Shown here: positions 40,356 through 54,000 of the stretch, piece after piece
Layout: the number at the start of each line of letters is the position of its first letter
Position numbering within the stretch: the stretch's first letter is position 1
DNA from: Elysia crispata
Taxonomy: Eukaryota > Mollusca > Gastropoda > Plakobranchidae
DNA length: 64,000 bases
Assembly: GCA_033675545.1 (NCBI GenBank)
Contig: JAWDGP010006494.1
Span: 699,001-763,000, forward strand
Direction of reading: 5' to 3'
Made by a program: the position numbers and the translations under genes
Notes under the pieces: generated by a model
Seen by the model: only the letters and a program-made list of their open reading frames with translations
The model's database searches: none
What the model was told of the DNA's origin: nothing

Positions 40356-43300
40356 ATGATTTTTTTTCTTATCATTATCATTCTTAATATTATTGAGTCA
40401 ATGATATCTCCTTTCATGTTTACACATTGAGCAATGCTGATATTTAGCTTCATCTTTGCTGCTTTAACAGTTTCCTTTAAAGGCTTGAAACTTTATTTCT
40501 ATGATGAGCGCGTAAACTTAGCTTTTTGTTTGGTATAAGAATTGCTGAAATAAGTAAATGAATAGACAATAAAATGTGTTAAATTTCCTTCTCTTGACAG
40601 GAAGAACTATTTGGCCTTGCAGATGATGATGAAGAAAGTGATGAAGAAATCGGAGAATGGTCCAAACGTTTGAAGCAAATCAAATTTCAGACCAAACTTG
40701 ATAAGAAAAAGCCGATTACAGGTAGGCTAGCATATTTTTTTTTGTGGTGACACACATAGTTTGCTTTCTAGCGACATCAAATAATATTAGGCTTGAGCCA
40801 TACAGTTGAAATCTGGTTTTGTTTTTGGCCATTAAGGACTTAGTGCTATGCCCTCTTGAATCATTAAGTCAAGCTACCTTTGACATGAAACACACAAAAT
40901 AATTCTTACAAAATGTCCTTTCAATCCAAGAATATAAATCATCAAACAATGATCTCAATATTTTAATACTTTTAGTCATTGCTTTGGGGTCAGATGATCT
41001 TGTAAACACCTGAATTTGCTAATAAATTTGATATATTCAGAGAGGCTTAGGAGCTGTAGATTTCAATTTCACTCTAATTTTGGATGGATGATCTTTAAAA
41101 GTCAATAGAGATACATGTATTTTAATTTGCAGATACCTTGCAATACATATGCATGCTATACATCTTACTTTGTGCCTTTTTGATGAATACCTAAATATCT
41201 TAAAAAGGTCAAAAAGGGCAGCTGTGCCTGTATTGTAATTTCCCTCAAAATTATGATAGGATTCACAATATGAACATTGAAATCTTAAGAATGATTACAT
41301 CCTATTCATAGGAATAATATGTGGTAGACTCATTTTATAGCATGATTTTTCTCGTAGGGAATTTTTTTTTATTTTTAAATCTACTGTTTAAAAAAAAGTG
41401 GTATGATTCAATTATGGAAAGGAACTACACCCCCCCCCCCCAAAAAAAAACAAAAAACAACTCTTGTATTATATCTATATTTGAATAGGGTCCTTTAGTA
41501 CATGTTTTAGAAATGCCTAGTGCTTGTTTGAGAAGCGATGAAGAGTTTACAGATTTTCTCCTTTATGTTTAACCAGATGCTCTTGAAAAGTCATGGGGTA
41601 AGAAGCGATCAGATTTCTATGGCTCCGGTGTGCGAAGAAAGCCTAAGGAAGCTGGTATGTATTATCTCTAAACACAATTAAAAAAAAATATTGTTACTTT
41701 GTGTGCTTTCATAAATATTGATCACTACAAATATTTCTTGGTTTTGTATAGAAACAATTCATGTGAAATTTGGAATAAAATGATCCATAATTAGAATTTA
41801 AAATTTGGATTGACAGCAATAGTCAGTGTAATGAGTCCATAGAAAATTTTTAACATGGTTGAACATTACTCGCTAAGGTTACTAATGGTGGACTAGATAT
41901 TCAGATGGAAGATGGAGTCCAAATAATTATGTGCCTATTAACAAATTCAATGCTGACTTGCTTCAGGAAAGATTAAGGTCTAATCTCAGATCAGTTTATT
42001 TTTATGTCTCTTTTCATTTGTTGCACCAGCCACGTACAATCTGTGCTGCTCCCTCTAAGGATTCAGTTACTATGCTTAGATGCCTTGTTGTCTCAACATG
42101 CAAATCATTTATAGCAACATGTTCTGCATAGAAATAATTATATTGTATATAAAGTAGGAATAAAAGGAATTCTTATCCCTGTATTGAACATCCTTTTCCC
42201 ACATCAAAGGTGAAGTTTTGGGGCTTAGCAAACACATGGCATGGGCAGGAAGGCCTAGTTTAAGTATTTTAGAAATGCCTGAACCATGGCCAAACCTTTA
42301 CTATTTATGAATTTGAAAGTTTTCTTTTCTTTTTACGGATTATGGTGGGTAAACCAAAATTATCTTATCCTTAGAATTTCAGTTTTACAGATTTTATTAC
42401 TGTATTTCTTATTTTGACAATGGGTCTTTCAACTGAAATTAATTTAATTTAAGATCGTACAGAAGAATTAAACAAAAAGAGAAAGCGAAACACTCTTTAC
42501 ATATCCTTACTTATGTTTAACCTCAATAATACTATGCTGGTTTTGCAAAAGATATAGTGAGCTATCAATATTACTTATATAAATGTAGCTATATTTATAT
42601 ATTAGCTGTATTTTGATTATTTTATGTATTAGAAAATAAAAAGAAATGCATAAGATTCAGATACCTGGATTTACTTTGTCTATCTAAAATTCAAGAATAA
42701 GCTGGCAAGCATCTTTCTTTTCTTTCTCAGAAAGTGATGAAGATGATGAGTGGACAATGGAACAGAAAGAAATTGAAAAATTGCAACAAAAATTGGATGA
42801 AGATCTTGATGAAGATGACTTTTTGATTCCTTCACTTCCACAAAAAGTATTAAGTTACACAGCATCTTGCCTTTGTAAACCTCTGAGATCATATTTGGTA
42901 GACTATATAAGTAAGGAAAAGAATAATACCAAGTCCCTGTCTGCCACAAAAGTCACAGTTCAAAAGCTTTTAATAACAGGTTCTTTTCTTTTTTTATCAC
43001 AACTTTTACTGCACTTGACTGCCAATCCAGAGGTCTTGAGTTCGAATCACAGTCTAGGCTTAAACATTTTTCAGCTCCTTTGTGTCCACCCAGCACTGAA
43101 TGGGTAGCTAGGTCTTTTTAGACTCGGCGAAAGTAAAGGTGGTGAAAAGCAATGGCAAACTACCTCACATTGTTGTATGCCAAGAACAATCAGGACGCTA
43201 CTCCTGATTCCCCTGCACTGGGATCGAGCTTGGGACTCACTTTACTTTACTTCACTTTTGCCGCGCTCATCTCCTTCTATTGATAATTCTGATTTTTCTC

Positions 43301-46300
43301 AAACTGTGGGATAGTCGTCTTAAGTGGTTGAACCCTTAAAACATTTTTTTGCTTATAGTTTTAGGACAAAGCAGGGTAAAAACATGATTTAGATAGGAAA
43401 TAAGAAGGAATTTGAAGGAAAACAGTAAGGAATGTAATATGTACACAAATGAGCACATCTCTTTCATCAATGCTTTCATATTTTTAGCTGAGTGTTTGAA
43501 TATGTAGAATGGCTTGATCAACCCTTGAAATACTATATGCAGAGATAAATGAAATATTTTAAGTGTGATAAAGGTGGAAAAAGTTATCCGCTTGTAGCTA
43601 ATGATTTTAATATTTTGAAGAGGTTTGTATTTCAACTCATAAATTTGGACTGCATGTATACTCACATTTACAACTTCAAAATATTCAAATGTGACAAAAG
43701 ACATGCAGTAAAAACTCTGAAATATATTGGCGAAATAGACTTTTCCTTGGTGAAGAAGTAAAGATCTTCAAGAGGTTGAGTAAAATTTATTTAAATTGCA
43801 CAAGTAACGCCTCTTTGATACGAAGACTGATTTTTTTTTTAAACTATTGCAAAATCAGTTTGCCTTGTTTCACTTTGTTTTGTAATCTTTTCCTGTATAT
43901 CTTACATCTTAGGGAAAAGAAATTGCTGAGGTGAATACATAAGTGACTATGCTTTTGTTTTTCCAGAGAACACAAGAAAAAGAACTCCCAGATCTGAGCA
44001 TCAAGAGGAATTTGAATGCCAAGGAGAAAGAAGAGGTTGGTAATTGATTGTCATCGCTATTAGTTTTGAGAATTAATAATTTTTTCTTTATTTTCTTTAA
44101 CCAATTTATTTAAACTCTTAAGCTGTATAGATATTGGTCAGATGAGACCTTTGCTTGATATTTTAGGGAAGGCTTTGTGTCAAGTTTTGCAATATAGCTT
44201 TCAGTTTATCAACACCACCTTTTAAGGATATAAAAAAAAAGAGGAAAGTACAGTTTTGTTTAATACAGCTAATTTTGTGGAATGGCAATAGGCTCATTTG
44301 TCTTTGTTTTCATTTTCAGCTGAGGAAAAAGCTGCATCCTGAGGTTGAACCTCTGAGACAGGAACTCAACAACTGTGTATGTACTGATAAGATAAAAAAG
44401 GCAACACTTTTCTATAGATTATTTTTATACAGATGTATGCATTTGACGACGGGGGAAAAAAAGCAGAAATCAGAAAAAAAAATAAAAACAAAAATAATAA
44501 AAAAGAAAGAGGAAGGGATGAGGAGAAAAATAATTTAATAAATAACAATAAAATCAATTACTTTAATTGTTGCATCATTTGTTACAAAATTCACTAGTTA
44601 TAATCCTGCAGGCTATGGTCTTAGTTTGCTGAGAATAATCCTGGTTATTATATGACATGTTGATCTAAAACTTAAAAGAATTCTCTTGTGAAAGACAAAA
44701 CCAATATGAAAGATGATTATTTTATTTCCTTTGGCTTCAGCTTCAGGAGCTAGAGAAGCTGAATGGCCAGACAGGCTGGAAGGTGGAGAGTCGTGATACT
44801 TGTTTCAGAATGTAAGTTAACTGGACACCTGTTGCAGTTGTAGTATTTAAAAGAAAGATTGATGTTTTTTAATATTTTACAACATTTGAGAATTGTGATA
44901 AAAATAAACCCTTGAGCTTCTGCAGAGGTCTAAAATAATCATTAAAAATCATTCATACGTCTGCATTGCAGATCAGGGCGACTAATACTGCTGCAAAAGT
45001 GGATCTTTAGTTTTTCCTTCTTTGTTGCCTTTACCTGCGCAAAGGTGTGATATTGACCACTAGCTGACCCCTGATATACGGTGACCACCCTAAGTGCCGC
45101 TGATAAGAATTGTTTTATGGCCCTTCCAGCGCATGACGCAAGGGGAGATTACTGGTCCGATTAAAAGTGGTGATTTTTGAAGCAATATCATCTAGTCCTT
45201 ATGGTTGATCTACAATTCGGATGCTTAAATGTTTACTACAGTCTTGTTCTTTAATTTTTCTTCTCTCATTTAGTGTTTGTTTCTTTCAAATCCGTTAAGA
45301 AGTGAGAGTTTTATTAACGATTGCGCACAGTGTGTTTCATGAAGTGAAGAAAAAGTGAATGCGCATTTTAATTAATAATAATTAAATTTTGCAACCAATG
45401 ATTTTTATTTTTTTTTGTTTGTTTTCAATTCGCTTTTCTTTGAAGATTTTAACATAGAAAACTATACCCTAAAATGTGAAAAAATAAAAGCGTTGTGCAG
45501 CTATGAACTGATGCTTTCCATATCATGAGTTGTTATAGAAAATTTTCACCAGTTGCATATTATGAAAAATATGTGTTAGTTGTATAGGGTCTAAATGTTA
45601 CACATTTGAAGTAAACATAGCTATACAGTGATGGATATTTTTTTTTGTTCAGTAAGATAAACTATTTTGTCCTACCTTTTAGCTTCATGTGGGCATGAGT
45701 TAAAACCTCTCTTCATTTGTTTATGTAGCTTAGCAGGCATACTGGAACATTCGCAAAAGAACCATACTGACAGATTGAAAAATTTGTGCAGACTATGCAG
45801 CAGAAGATGCTTGAATTTAGTGCAAATAAGAAAAGGAAAAAAGCCTAGCTAGAGATGCTAAGAATCAAAATAATATTGTTAGACTAGCTTTTCATGGCGG
45901 AATCATTATAGGAAATCTTTGCCACCGATACTTAAGCCAAAAAATCTGCAAACAACTAACAAAGACAGCAATAGACACAGTGGTAGCAAACACGTAGCAA
46001 AAATCTCTCATCACCAAAGTAATCCAGTTAGCATTAAAGTATAACAAGATCAATGACAGCTTCAGGGATGTACATGTAGCAGTCTCACGCTCACAACCAG
46101 TTTCTCAACAGACATAGATAAGGCACAGGAAGTTATTGGATTATAAATGAAGCACTACAGAAATGCATTTCCAAACAAAATAACCCCTAAGCATCATATT
46201 TTAGAGAAACATTGTGTGAGCTGGATGAGGGCCCATAGGTTTGTTATGGGATTTCATGGGGAACAGAGAGGGGATATGTTACATTCTACGATAGCCAAAA

Positions 46301-49300
46301 CAGAGCACAGGGCAAGAGGTATGAGACGTGAGAGAACAAAGACAACTTTCACTATAGAGACATCAATTTTGTAGACCACCCAAAGCTCACTAAGAATAAG
46401 ATTGTAACACAACCTAAATCTCACAAGTGCTAGCATTAATGTTAACAGACCTTTGAATTGATTCTTGTGTATATAATGTGTACATTGTGGCAAGAGAACT
46501 CACTCTTTTTAGCATTATTATCTTCTTTATTATTCAACATGCCTACTTTTATCAGTCAGTCACTTTAGTATTATGTCATAAAACAAACCTTATCATCAAT
46601 GAACCAACAAGCTAATAACACCCTAGCCCAGATGATTAGCCTGTTATCTGCCAACCGGCAGCGCCTCTCAAGCAGAGACCATCAAATAAACATCCCCTAC
46701 TGACCATTTGATTCTACATTTCAAGCTGATCTTTTATACAACTGAAAACTCAATTTTTACTTCATTTTTGCATATTACTTTGAAGAAAAATGCTTGTTGC
46801 AAATAAAAGTTATTTAAATTTTAACCACTCTTGCTTTTTTCAGAGTCCATTTGAAAAAACAGCTCATTTTTGACTATTTGTAAGCAAGTGACAATTGGGC
46901 ATATTTCATACAAAAATATATCGCATAAAACAGCTATATTGTATCTGCATGTTCCTAAAGTTAAATAAATACTTGGATATCATTTGATTTAAGTTCCATT
47001 GGTCTTAAAGTTATAAGAAAATATAAAATATCAGTCAGAAAATTAATTGGCGCACCAGGCTTGCACAGGTAAAATTTTATGACCGGTGACCATGGTTTGA
47101 CCCTGGTGGGCACATGAGCGGTCATCCTAATGGCTTTTCGCCCAGTGAACTAAAAGTTGGGTAGTTAGTCGCGGTGAGATATAAATGTGTTTTTGAGGCA
47201 GGGCTATAACCCAGCCTTAAATTGTTTTGATTGACTATCAATTCTGTGATTATATGATTTCGTATTTCCTCGAGCAAACTTAGCAGCAAGATTGAATAAA
47301 TGTCTAGGCATGAGAGATTGTAGGGTTTACACTAGAAAATTACTTGCAGAGATATATGTAGTCACCATGTAATTTTACCCTTAGGATCGAGACCGATCCT
47401 CAGATTGGTAGGATTTTTGATAAATCTGTAATTGACATGGTGGCATTTCATAAGACTCACATCGTGTCTATTCATTTAAAAATATTTTTAATCATGAAAT
47501 ATAAATTTAATGTGTTGGCGAAAAAAATAAAAATAAAGCATTCTCAGACTCTTAAACCAGTTAAAGTATCCAAACTCAATATGGCTGCCATTCTTACACT
47601 AGGTGAAATATGGCCAAACTTTAGTTTTGTCATGTTAACAGTAAGTGGCTCTATAACTGAGTCATTCTGGACGAGAAAAGTAAAAATTAGTATTTATTAT
47701 CTGGATTTAAAAGAGTTTATTGCATGATTGTTAATTTGTCTATGTACCTAACAGGCTGGCAGCCAACATCGCTTTCTATCTTCACTTGATTGAAACAGAT
47801 GAGGATTGCAGAGGGCATCCTGTGTTGAAAAGGATTGTTCAATGGAAAAAGGTCTTGGCTACGCTTTGAATTTACTATGCAGTCCTTAAAAAAAAATTAG
47901 GCTAAGAGATGTCAATAGTGCATAATGGTTCTGCTTTCAAATCTTTGAGTTGTCTCACTTGTATTTGATTCTTATCGCTGTGACAGATGTGCTCTATTTT
48001 TCCAGCAGATTCGAACAGCAATAACTATAATGTCAATGATTTATCATAGTAGTTCATTTTTTTTGTTTCTTTGGATAGCCCTATGTTGATGCTTTCATCA
48101 AAATAACATTATGAATCTTTAATTTGTTAAGTCTGTACAGTGACATTTCTGTGTCTATTGCACTTAAATTTTAAACTCCTTAAGTAAATCAAATCAAACC
48201 TATGATACACAAAATAATTTATGAATGACTTTTTAGATTTTAATTTTATTTAATTTATTTTCTCTTTAGCTTTCCAAGCAGTATGAGGCCATACCGCCAG
48301 AGCTTATGGAAGCAAGTGATGAGGAGATAGATGAAACTTCTTCTCAGGCAAATAAAAAAGCAAGGTAAAACTGCAAAAAGCTGAGCCTTTATACAAATTG
48401 ACTCTCACATCAGCAATGCTAAAAGACCAGCCCTTGTTCATTTCACATAGAAAAAGTTCTGTGATTTTGAGATATTGCTTTCCTCTTCATGTTCTCTTAG
48501 CCTTATCTGACTGAAACTCTTGTGAATCCATGTGAATTGTTTTTCCCTTTTTTTTATAATTTATAATTTTTGTATTCTTGTTTTTATTGAAATTGGGAAC
48601 CTGGGTGAAAAGCAGAAATATGAATCGCATTTAGAAAGAATGAATCCACCCTTTAAGAGTGCCTGTTTTCTCTAGGTTAACTCTAGAGGACAGTGAGGAT
48701 GACCAGATCTCTGAAGAGGAAGTCACAAGGGAAGCAGCCAGTGAAGACCTAGACCAAGACGAGGAGATAGGTAGTAGACCTATCACATATGAGGTGTGCA
48801 AACCTCTCATTTCCTACTTTTTAAATAGTAATATTTTATTAAAAGTCTCTCCATCCTTTTAATAAAGAGTATGAGTCTTTTTCGTCAGCTCTTAATTAAG
48901 CATGCCTTTGAAATTTTGAATGTTTCTGTGAACTACAGAATAAAAAAAAAATTGCTGACAAAAAGGAATTTAAAAAGGATATCTGGAGTCAGCTTGTTGC
49001 CACAACCTTTGTAGATTTAACATTCAATCTTTCATATATTGTAGAGGTAATCCTCTTTTTTCTGTTGAACAGCAGGAAGTAGCATCTTCATTTTCATTAT
49101 CTACCCAAGGATGTATGCATTTTAACGTCTAAACTAATGCTGTAAATATTTAAAATATGTTTCAAATGCAAAAGAAAAGCACAATTTCAACTGTAAATAA
49201 AAAGCACTTGACGATTACAGACAAGAGATTCTTGTAACCTGCATTTTTTAAAACCCATTTAGGTAGACAAAGAAGTTATCAGATTTCCTTTTTTTCAACT

Positions 49301-51059
49301 CTCAGGCAGTAAAAGCTGCAGGAAATCTCTCTAATTATTTAATTAAAGGAGAATGTATTGCATATAACAAATTGTTTCATTTAAGAGGAATACCGAGTCG
49401 AAAGAAATCATGTAAAATTTATCTTTTGCTTGTCCACAATTTACGGTCTCATATAAATCACATGTTTCACTAAAGTGATCTTCTTTTCTTCAGATGGAAA
49501 AAAATAAACAAAAGAAAAAGGCAGCGCCCAATAATCCCCGTGTCAAGCATAGGGAAAAATTCAGAAAGGCAAAGATCAGGCGAAGAGGCCAGGTATTTTA
49601 TATAGTTTATATCTTATATATCATTCTCTCGAACTCAAATCTACAGTCTGCTCTTATTTAAAGCTAATGGATTCCAATGTATCATATTTAATTGCTTTAA
49701 TATCTCTTGGATAATCAGAGGATTTTTAGATAGGTGGAGATACAACGCCAAATAAAGAACGAAATTTCTCATGCCATGTTATAATATATATACTTATATT
49801 ATAAAATTCCTATCAACATTTTGCATATTTGATTTCTTATTATTCAACGTCTCCTTTGATTAGCTTCCCAAAAGTTTTTACTTAGGGTATGAATAAATCT
49901 TAGACCAAATTTTTTTTTCATCTATCGACATGATTCCTCCTCAGCTTGAGATAAAATCTTATCAATCTTACTCTCTGGCAGCCGAAACAACTCTTTTCTT
50001 CAGTTTTCTGCTACTTTTGGAATGTCACAGGAGCATTACGAATTGTGATGAATTCAGTGATTGTATGCTGATACCATAGAGTTTCCATTTCATGGACATC
50101 AGACTAATCCAAACCCTTTGTCCCTAGCTTTTGCAGTAGTGTAGTGGACAAATCTGAAGGATATGATCTGATCCCTGTGCTTCTTTCCCATAGGGAAAAA
50201 AATGTCTCAGATTAACGAAATCATTAAATGGCAGAGGTTACTGTGGGTATTCCTAAGTCTGATGACAGAGCTGTGTGGCCAAATGAGCAACCTATCAGGT
50301 TTTATAGATTGAATTGAGATGCCTTGTTGAACAATTTTGTAGACATTTAATGATTTATCCTTTAATTGCTGGCATTTCTCTTTTGCCAAAAGGATTTCTG
50401 TGTAGTAAAAAAAAAAAAGACAAAACAGGCCTCATTAAAAAGAAACCAACTGTAGTTAAAGCTGTAGTTTCTATGTAAGGCATTCAGTCCACCAACAAGC
50501 CTGTTGTATTCTAATCTCTGAGGATGAAGAGAGAGTTTGAGCACATAAAACAGACCATTTATCTCTCAACTCTTAGAGGATCTTGTGAAGATTAAATAGG
50601 TTGTAACATTTGTCACTCTGTGGTCTATAATTGGTTAAGTGTAAGGCATTTGGTAAGATTATCTTATTTTTGATGTTTTAGAAAGAATTCAACAAAAATT
50701 CCCACCCCTCCAATTCTCATGGATTCTTGTGCTGACCTGATCACGTACTAATATAGACTTACTTTCATCTGACTCGGTGAGAAAATAATATGATGAAAAA
50801 GGAATGAGGATGAGTGAAGTCAGCAATAGATATTCTCTTTTTCAAATCTCTGTTTAATGTCAACTTCCTTAATCATGTGAATATTTACATGTATAATTTT
50901 CAATAACTTCTCCTGGGACCTCACCACCTCATTTATTGTATGACAATCCATCTCATCTCTTTGCTGCAGATCCGAGAGCCTAAAACTGAAGTGCACAAGT
51001 ACCAAGGGGAGGCATCAGGGATCAGGGCTGGTCTTGTCAAGAGTATTAAGTTCAAGTGA
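36566..51059 (+). CDS. UTP3: UTP3/SAS10, small-subunit processome component, complete
   Basis: Fourteen exons join in phase: 36566-36612, 39245-39347, 39927-39965, 40601-40721, 41577-41654, 42731-42846, 43967-44035, 44320-44376, 44741-44811, 47755-47851, 48270-48364, 48676-48793, 49494-49592 and 50970-51059, giving 399 residues (human about 479). UTP3 acts in the nucleolus in the SSU processome, where U3 snoRNP-dependent cleavages mature 18S rRNA. Signs are a basic start (MKNRGKAKHENKIKK), acidic patches (EELFGLADDDEESDEE), KSWGKKRSDFYG (about 106-117), the Sas10/C1D-family helix LAANIAFYLHL...GHPVLKRI, RPITYE, and the diagnostic C-terminal domain PRVKHREKFRKAKIRRRGQ ending SGIRAGLVKSIKFK. 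Exons 6, 7 and 10 have weak donors (GTATTA, GTTGGT, GTCTTG). The Sas10/C1D region is shorter than usual, so a small exon could be missing. AATAAA occurs just after the stop and again near 51127. Confidence 0.93.
37887..38520 (-). mobile_element. Non-LTR retrotransposon 3' fragment in UTP3 intron 1
   Basis: On the minus strand an open frame from 38510 reads QKFKYLGYTLTSDGKC, EIKKRIAIAKASFQKM, KTYVWSILLYGCETWTIT and LEAAEMWFYRRMLRISW, all typical of the region after the RT domain of mollusc and arthropod LINEs. A frameshift near 38165 then continues as IRKRQLKFLGHICRH, RGRQRITFLD and DRDRWRIMIADV, ending at a stop near 37895 with a GAAGAAGAA tail. The RT catalytic part is missing, so it is 5'-truncated and inactive. 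Confidence 0.9.
38727..38933. mobile_element. 207-bp MITE with long TIRs and a TA target site
   Basis: TATAACTTGCACTTTGCATT at 38728-38747 continues for about 55 bases (through ctcaaaaaatttgg and aattcaccttg) and is mirrored at 38880-38933 with a few mismatches. TA lies on both outer edges, as for Tc1/mariner-type insertions. The interior has no ORF. It sits in UTP3 intron 1. Confidence 0.85.
43010..43240 (+). mobile_element. tRNA-derived SINE, copy 2, in UTP3 intron 6
   Basis: Shares with 20690-20960 the B-box-like GAGTTCGAATCACAGTC and the body words ttgtgtccacccagcactga, atggcaaactacctcac, tcctgattcccctgc and gggatcgagcttgggactc, in the same order. The A-box half is less well preserved. 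Confidence 0.8.
45735..46376 (+). pseudogene. Decayed transposon-derived protein in UTP3 intron 9
   Basis: One frame (45667-45852) contains TDRLKNLCRLCSRRCL and another, after several stops, YRNAFPNKITPKHHILEKH followed by GFHGEQRGDMLHSTI (46147-46374). Similar neighbouring motifs, an LCRLC zinc cluster followed far downstream by FP.KITPK.H.LE.H and GEQ.GE..H, occur together in repeated, unclassified transposon-like proteins of cnidarians and molluscs, from memory. Stops and frame changes between the two parts show that it is dead. Confidence 0.55.
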
Positions 51060-54000
51060 AAAATAAACAGAATTTTAATGTCATGGACTATGGTTGTTCT
51101 GTCAGTGAATTAAAATGAAAAAAAAAAATAAATAGAATTTTTTTTCTAATATAAAGATAAATGTCAGAACATTTGGGAACTGCAAATTGATGTGGGAATA
51201 ATAATGCTCAAAAAGCATAAATGACTAAAATGACAGGACTTAAAATGAAATAGGTACTAAAATGATCTTGATCTGAATAGTATGGATTTAATTTATAACT
51301 CAGTTACTCATGGTTATATAAACACTGAAATGATCTGTGCCTCTTTCACATAACTCTGTTTGGGCAAGTGGATGTTCGTTGAATTTAGTTTATATAGAGT
51401 ATCTGCATCCATCATAGACCCAACTTATCACCTTTCTACGCCTTCTTAGAGATTTAGGCCTAGGACAAACGTCCTCACTTTTCTCTATCTTGGGCTGATT
51501 TCTTGGCAACATTCCATGACCTTCTGTATCTCTCTCCTTTGAATTTTCTGCATCCTCAATGAATGTTCTGTTTGCGTTTGCTCAGCTTGAGATTTTGTTG
51601 GATCATAGGTATGATAATATTGTCATTAGTGAGAAAGAACTTACAACGATAAATATAATCAATGGTGTAATTCACAGATTGATGGGTTTAGTGCCTTAAT
51701 ATAAAACTTTCCACAGAAAAATGCTCATCAAAATTTGCAAACTGTGCAACATTGCAAGGGAAATGGCAAAGTAGGCAATGAATGAGAGTCCACCAGCCTG
51801 GCACAATGCCTCAGGAAACTTTCTTTTTATAGAGATCTATTAACATGTATGAAATGTTGCCCAAATTAAGTAACAGGGACCTCAGTACTTACTTGCGAGT
51901 CTAAATAAGACATTGAGATAATTACATAAAGTTGGTAGGAACTAATCTGTTTCTTGCAAAATTATAATCGCCAAACATGAAATTATGCGGCTTTATGTGG
52001 GAATTCGCAAATTGTGCAGCTGTGTGGCTGCATACCACGAAACCCCAATTTATGTGGCCTCAATGACTTCATTTTTCTTTATGGCCGCATAAAAAGTTTA
52101 CTGTATGTTACCCCACAAATTCTAAAAGATTTGAGCACAAAAAAGTGTCTTAGTGAAAAATCATAAGGATTTAGATATATGTTCTGATTACTTGTGCGAT
52201 CCTTATTCCTTATTCTTATCAGTCAATTGTTACGTTAGATCCTGAGGTCTATCTTGGTTTGTCCCAGCCTCTTCCAATAAATGAGATTAAGACTGCCTCT
52301 TCTTTTTCACTGCACTTTAAATAAACAATTTTATGAACATACTGTAGATGATGATTTGCATTATTTTCATGATAATAACCAGCAACTTCAAGGGAAACAT
52401 TTCTCCAAAGTAAAATTAAAATTAACTAAAAGCTATACTTGTGGGTAATGAACTTCACATATTATGACAGCCTGTACAATTCTCCTTGAAATGCATGGTA
52501 TATCTAGATCCATCTGTAACTTTTTTCTATCCCAAAAAGTGATTCTTCTCCATAGCAGTTGTTCAACACAAATACAATCAGGCTAATGTGGTTAAATAAT
52601 GTGCTTCTGATGCCTTTGATTTATACGTTTCAGGTCCAAATATTTCTTCAGCTGTAAGATTCAAATAAAACTGATTAACAAAGAAGATTTTTAAGAATTG
52701 AATGCAAGAAAGTCTATAAGACAATTAAGACTAGCAACTTTTAAAAGACAAGCACTCTAATAAATATTCTGTTTCAAGATGCCTAGTTCTTTTCATACAT
52801 GCTAGACAGAATCTTTGGATCTAATTAAAGTGAAGATTTTACTTTTTAAATTCGAGTGCTCGAACTAGGTACATGTATTTAGAATTAATGTTCAAAAAAT
52901 TACTTGGAATGGACAGGAAATTTTTTAAAATACATCTTTTGAAACCAAAACCTTCATACTTACTGTTGATAAGTATCTATGTTCCATTCCCATATAGGTC
53001 TTGGTGAAACATTATGCAACTTGTCTCAACTTTTGCCACTCAAATTTACTTTACACTCTCCTCTTGTTTAGGATATTTTAATGCTTAGATTAAGGCACAG
53101 TGAGGCAGATTGCAGAGTGTTAAAAAGGGATTAGTTTTACATATAATTTAATGCAACAAGAGGTGAGATTAACATGGCCTAAGCTATACCCTTAAGTTTG
53201 CCTATAGCTCAAGTAATAAGCATACAAAGATTTTCTCATCAGAGTCAAATTTTCTTTTATGACCTGGGTTTGAATGAAACATTTATAAATCGATGATTCT
53301 AATCCCACAATGGCAAACATTTTTCGGTCATTTTCACCGATTTATCCTATCCACTGCTGAGAACTACCTAAAACTCTAGCTCTTATAATTGTTAGTTATA
53401 ATTAACTCAGTGGTCTGCCTTCTCTAGATCTAAAATGGGGGTTAAACTAGCCGGTATGTCCTTCTTGAATGAAACGTAACAATAAATGTCGACAAATAGT
53501 TCATAAAAAGTCTGCCCACAAAGATGTAAATAATGTTTGAAAACAAGAGGATTAGACAGCAGATAACAGATGTACACAATGATCATGTCAAAATAGATCA
53601 ATATAGATAAGTAACAACAGAAAAAAAGTGTCAGGTCAAGAAGTTTTAATCATTCAACCTTTTGGACAGTCAACAATGTAGAGCAATTGTTATACTCATT
53701 AAATGTGAGATGATGAGCTGAGAAACAAAATTTACATGGTCCCAAGCCACTGATAGCCAAAGGCTCAAGTTCTTAAAACAAATTAAAATCAACATGTAGA
53801 GTATTGAAACAATGTAAATGAGTAAAAAAAACTGCCATAATCCATAAAACAATTTTGATAGACTGAAAATACATACATTTTAAATAATTATGCACAAGCA
53901 AATAGTTCAATCACTTCATGAAGTATTTTCTTAATGAAATGATTCATTCAAGATCGGAAGATTAGACGAAGAATGTTCTCACAAATCAGTAAGACAAATC

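Noticed and set aside
51430..51560. Possible LINE 3' relic on the minus strand (REKVRTFV-like words)
   Set aside because: Too short and interrupted by stops; could be chance.
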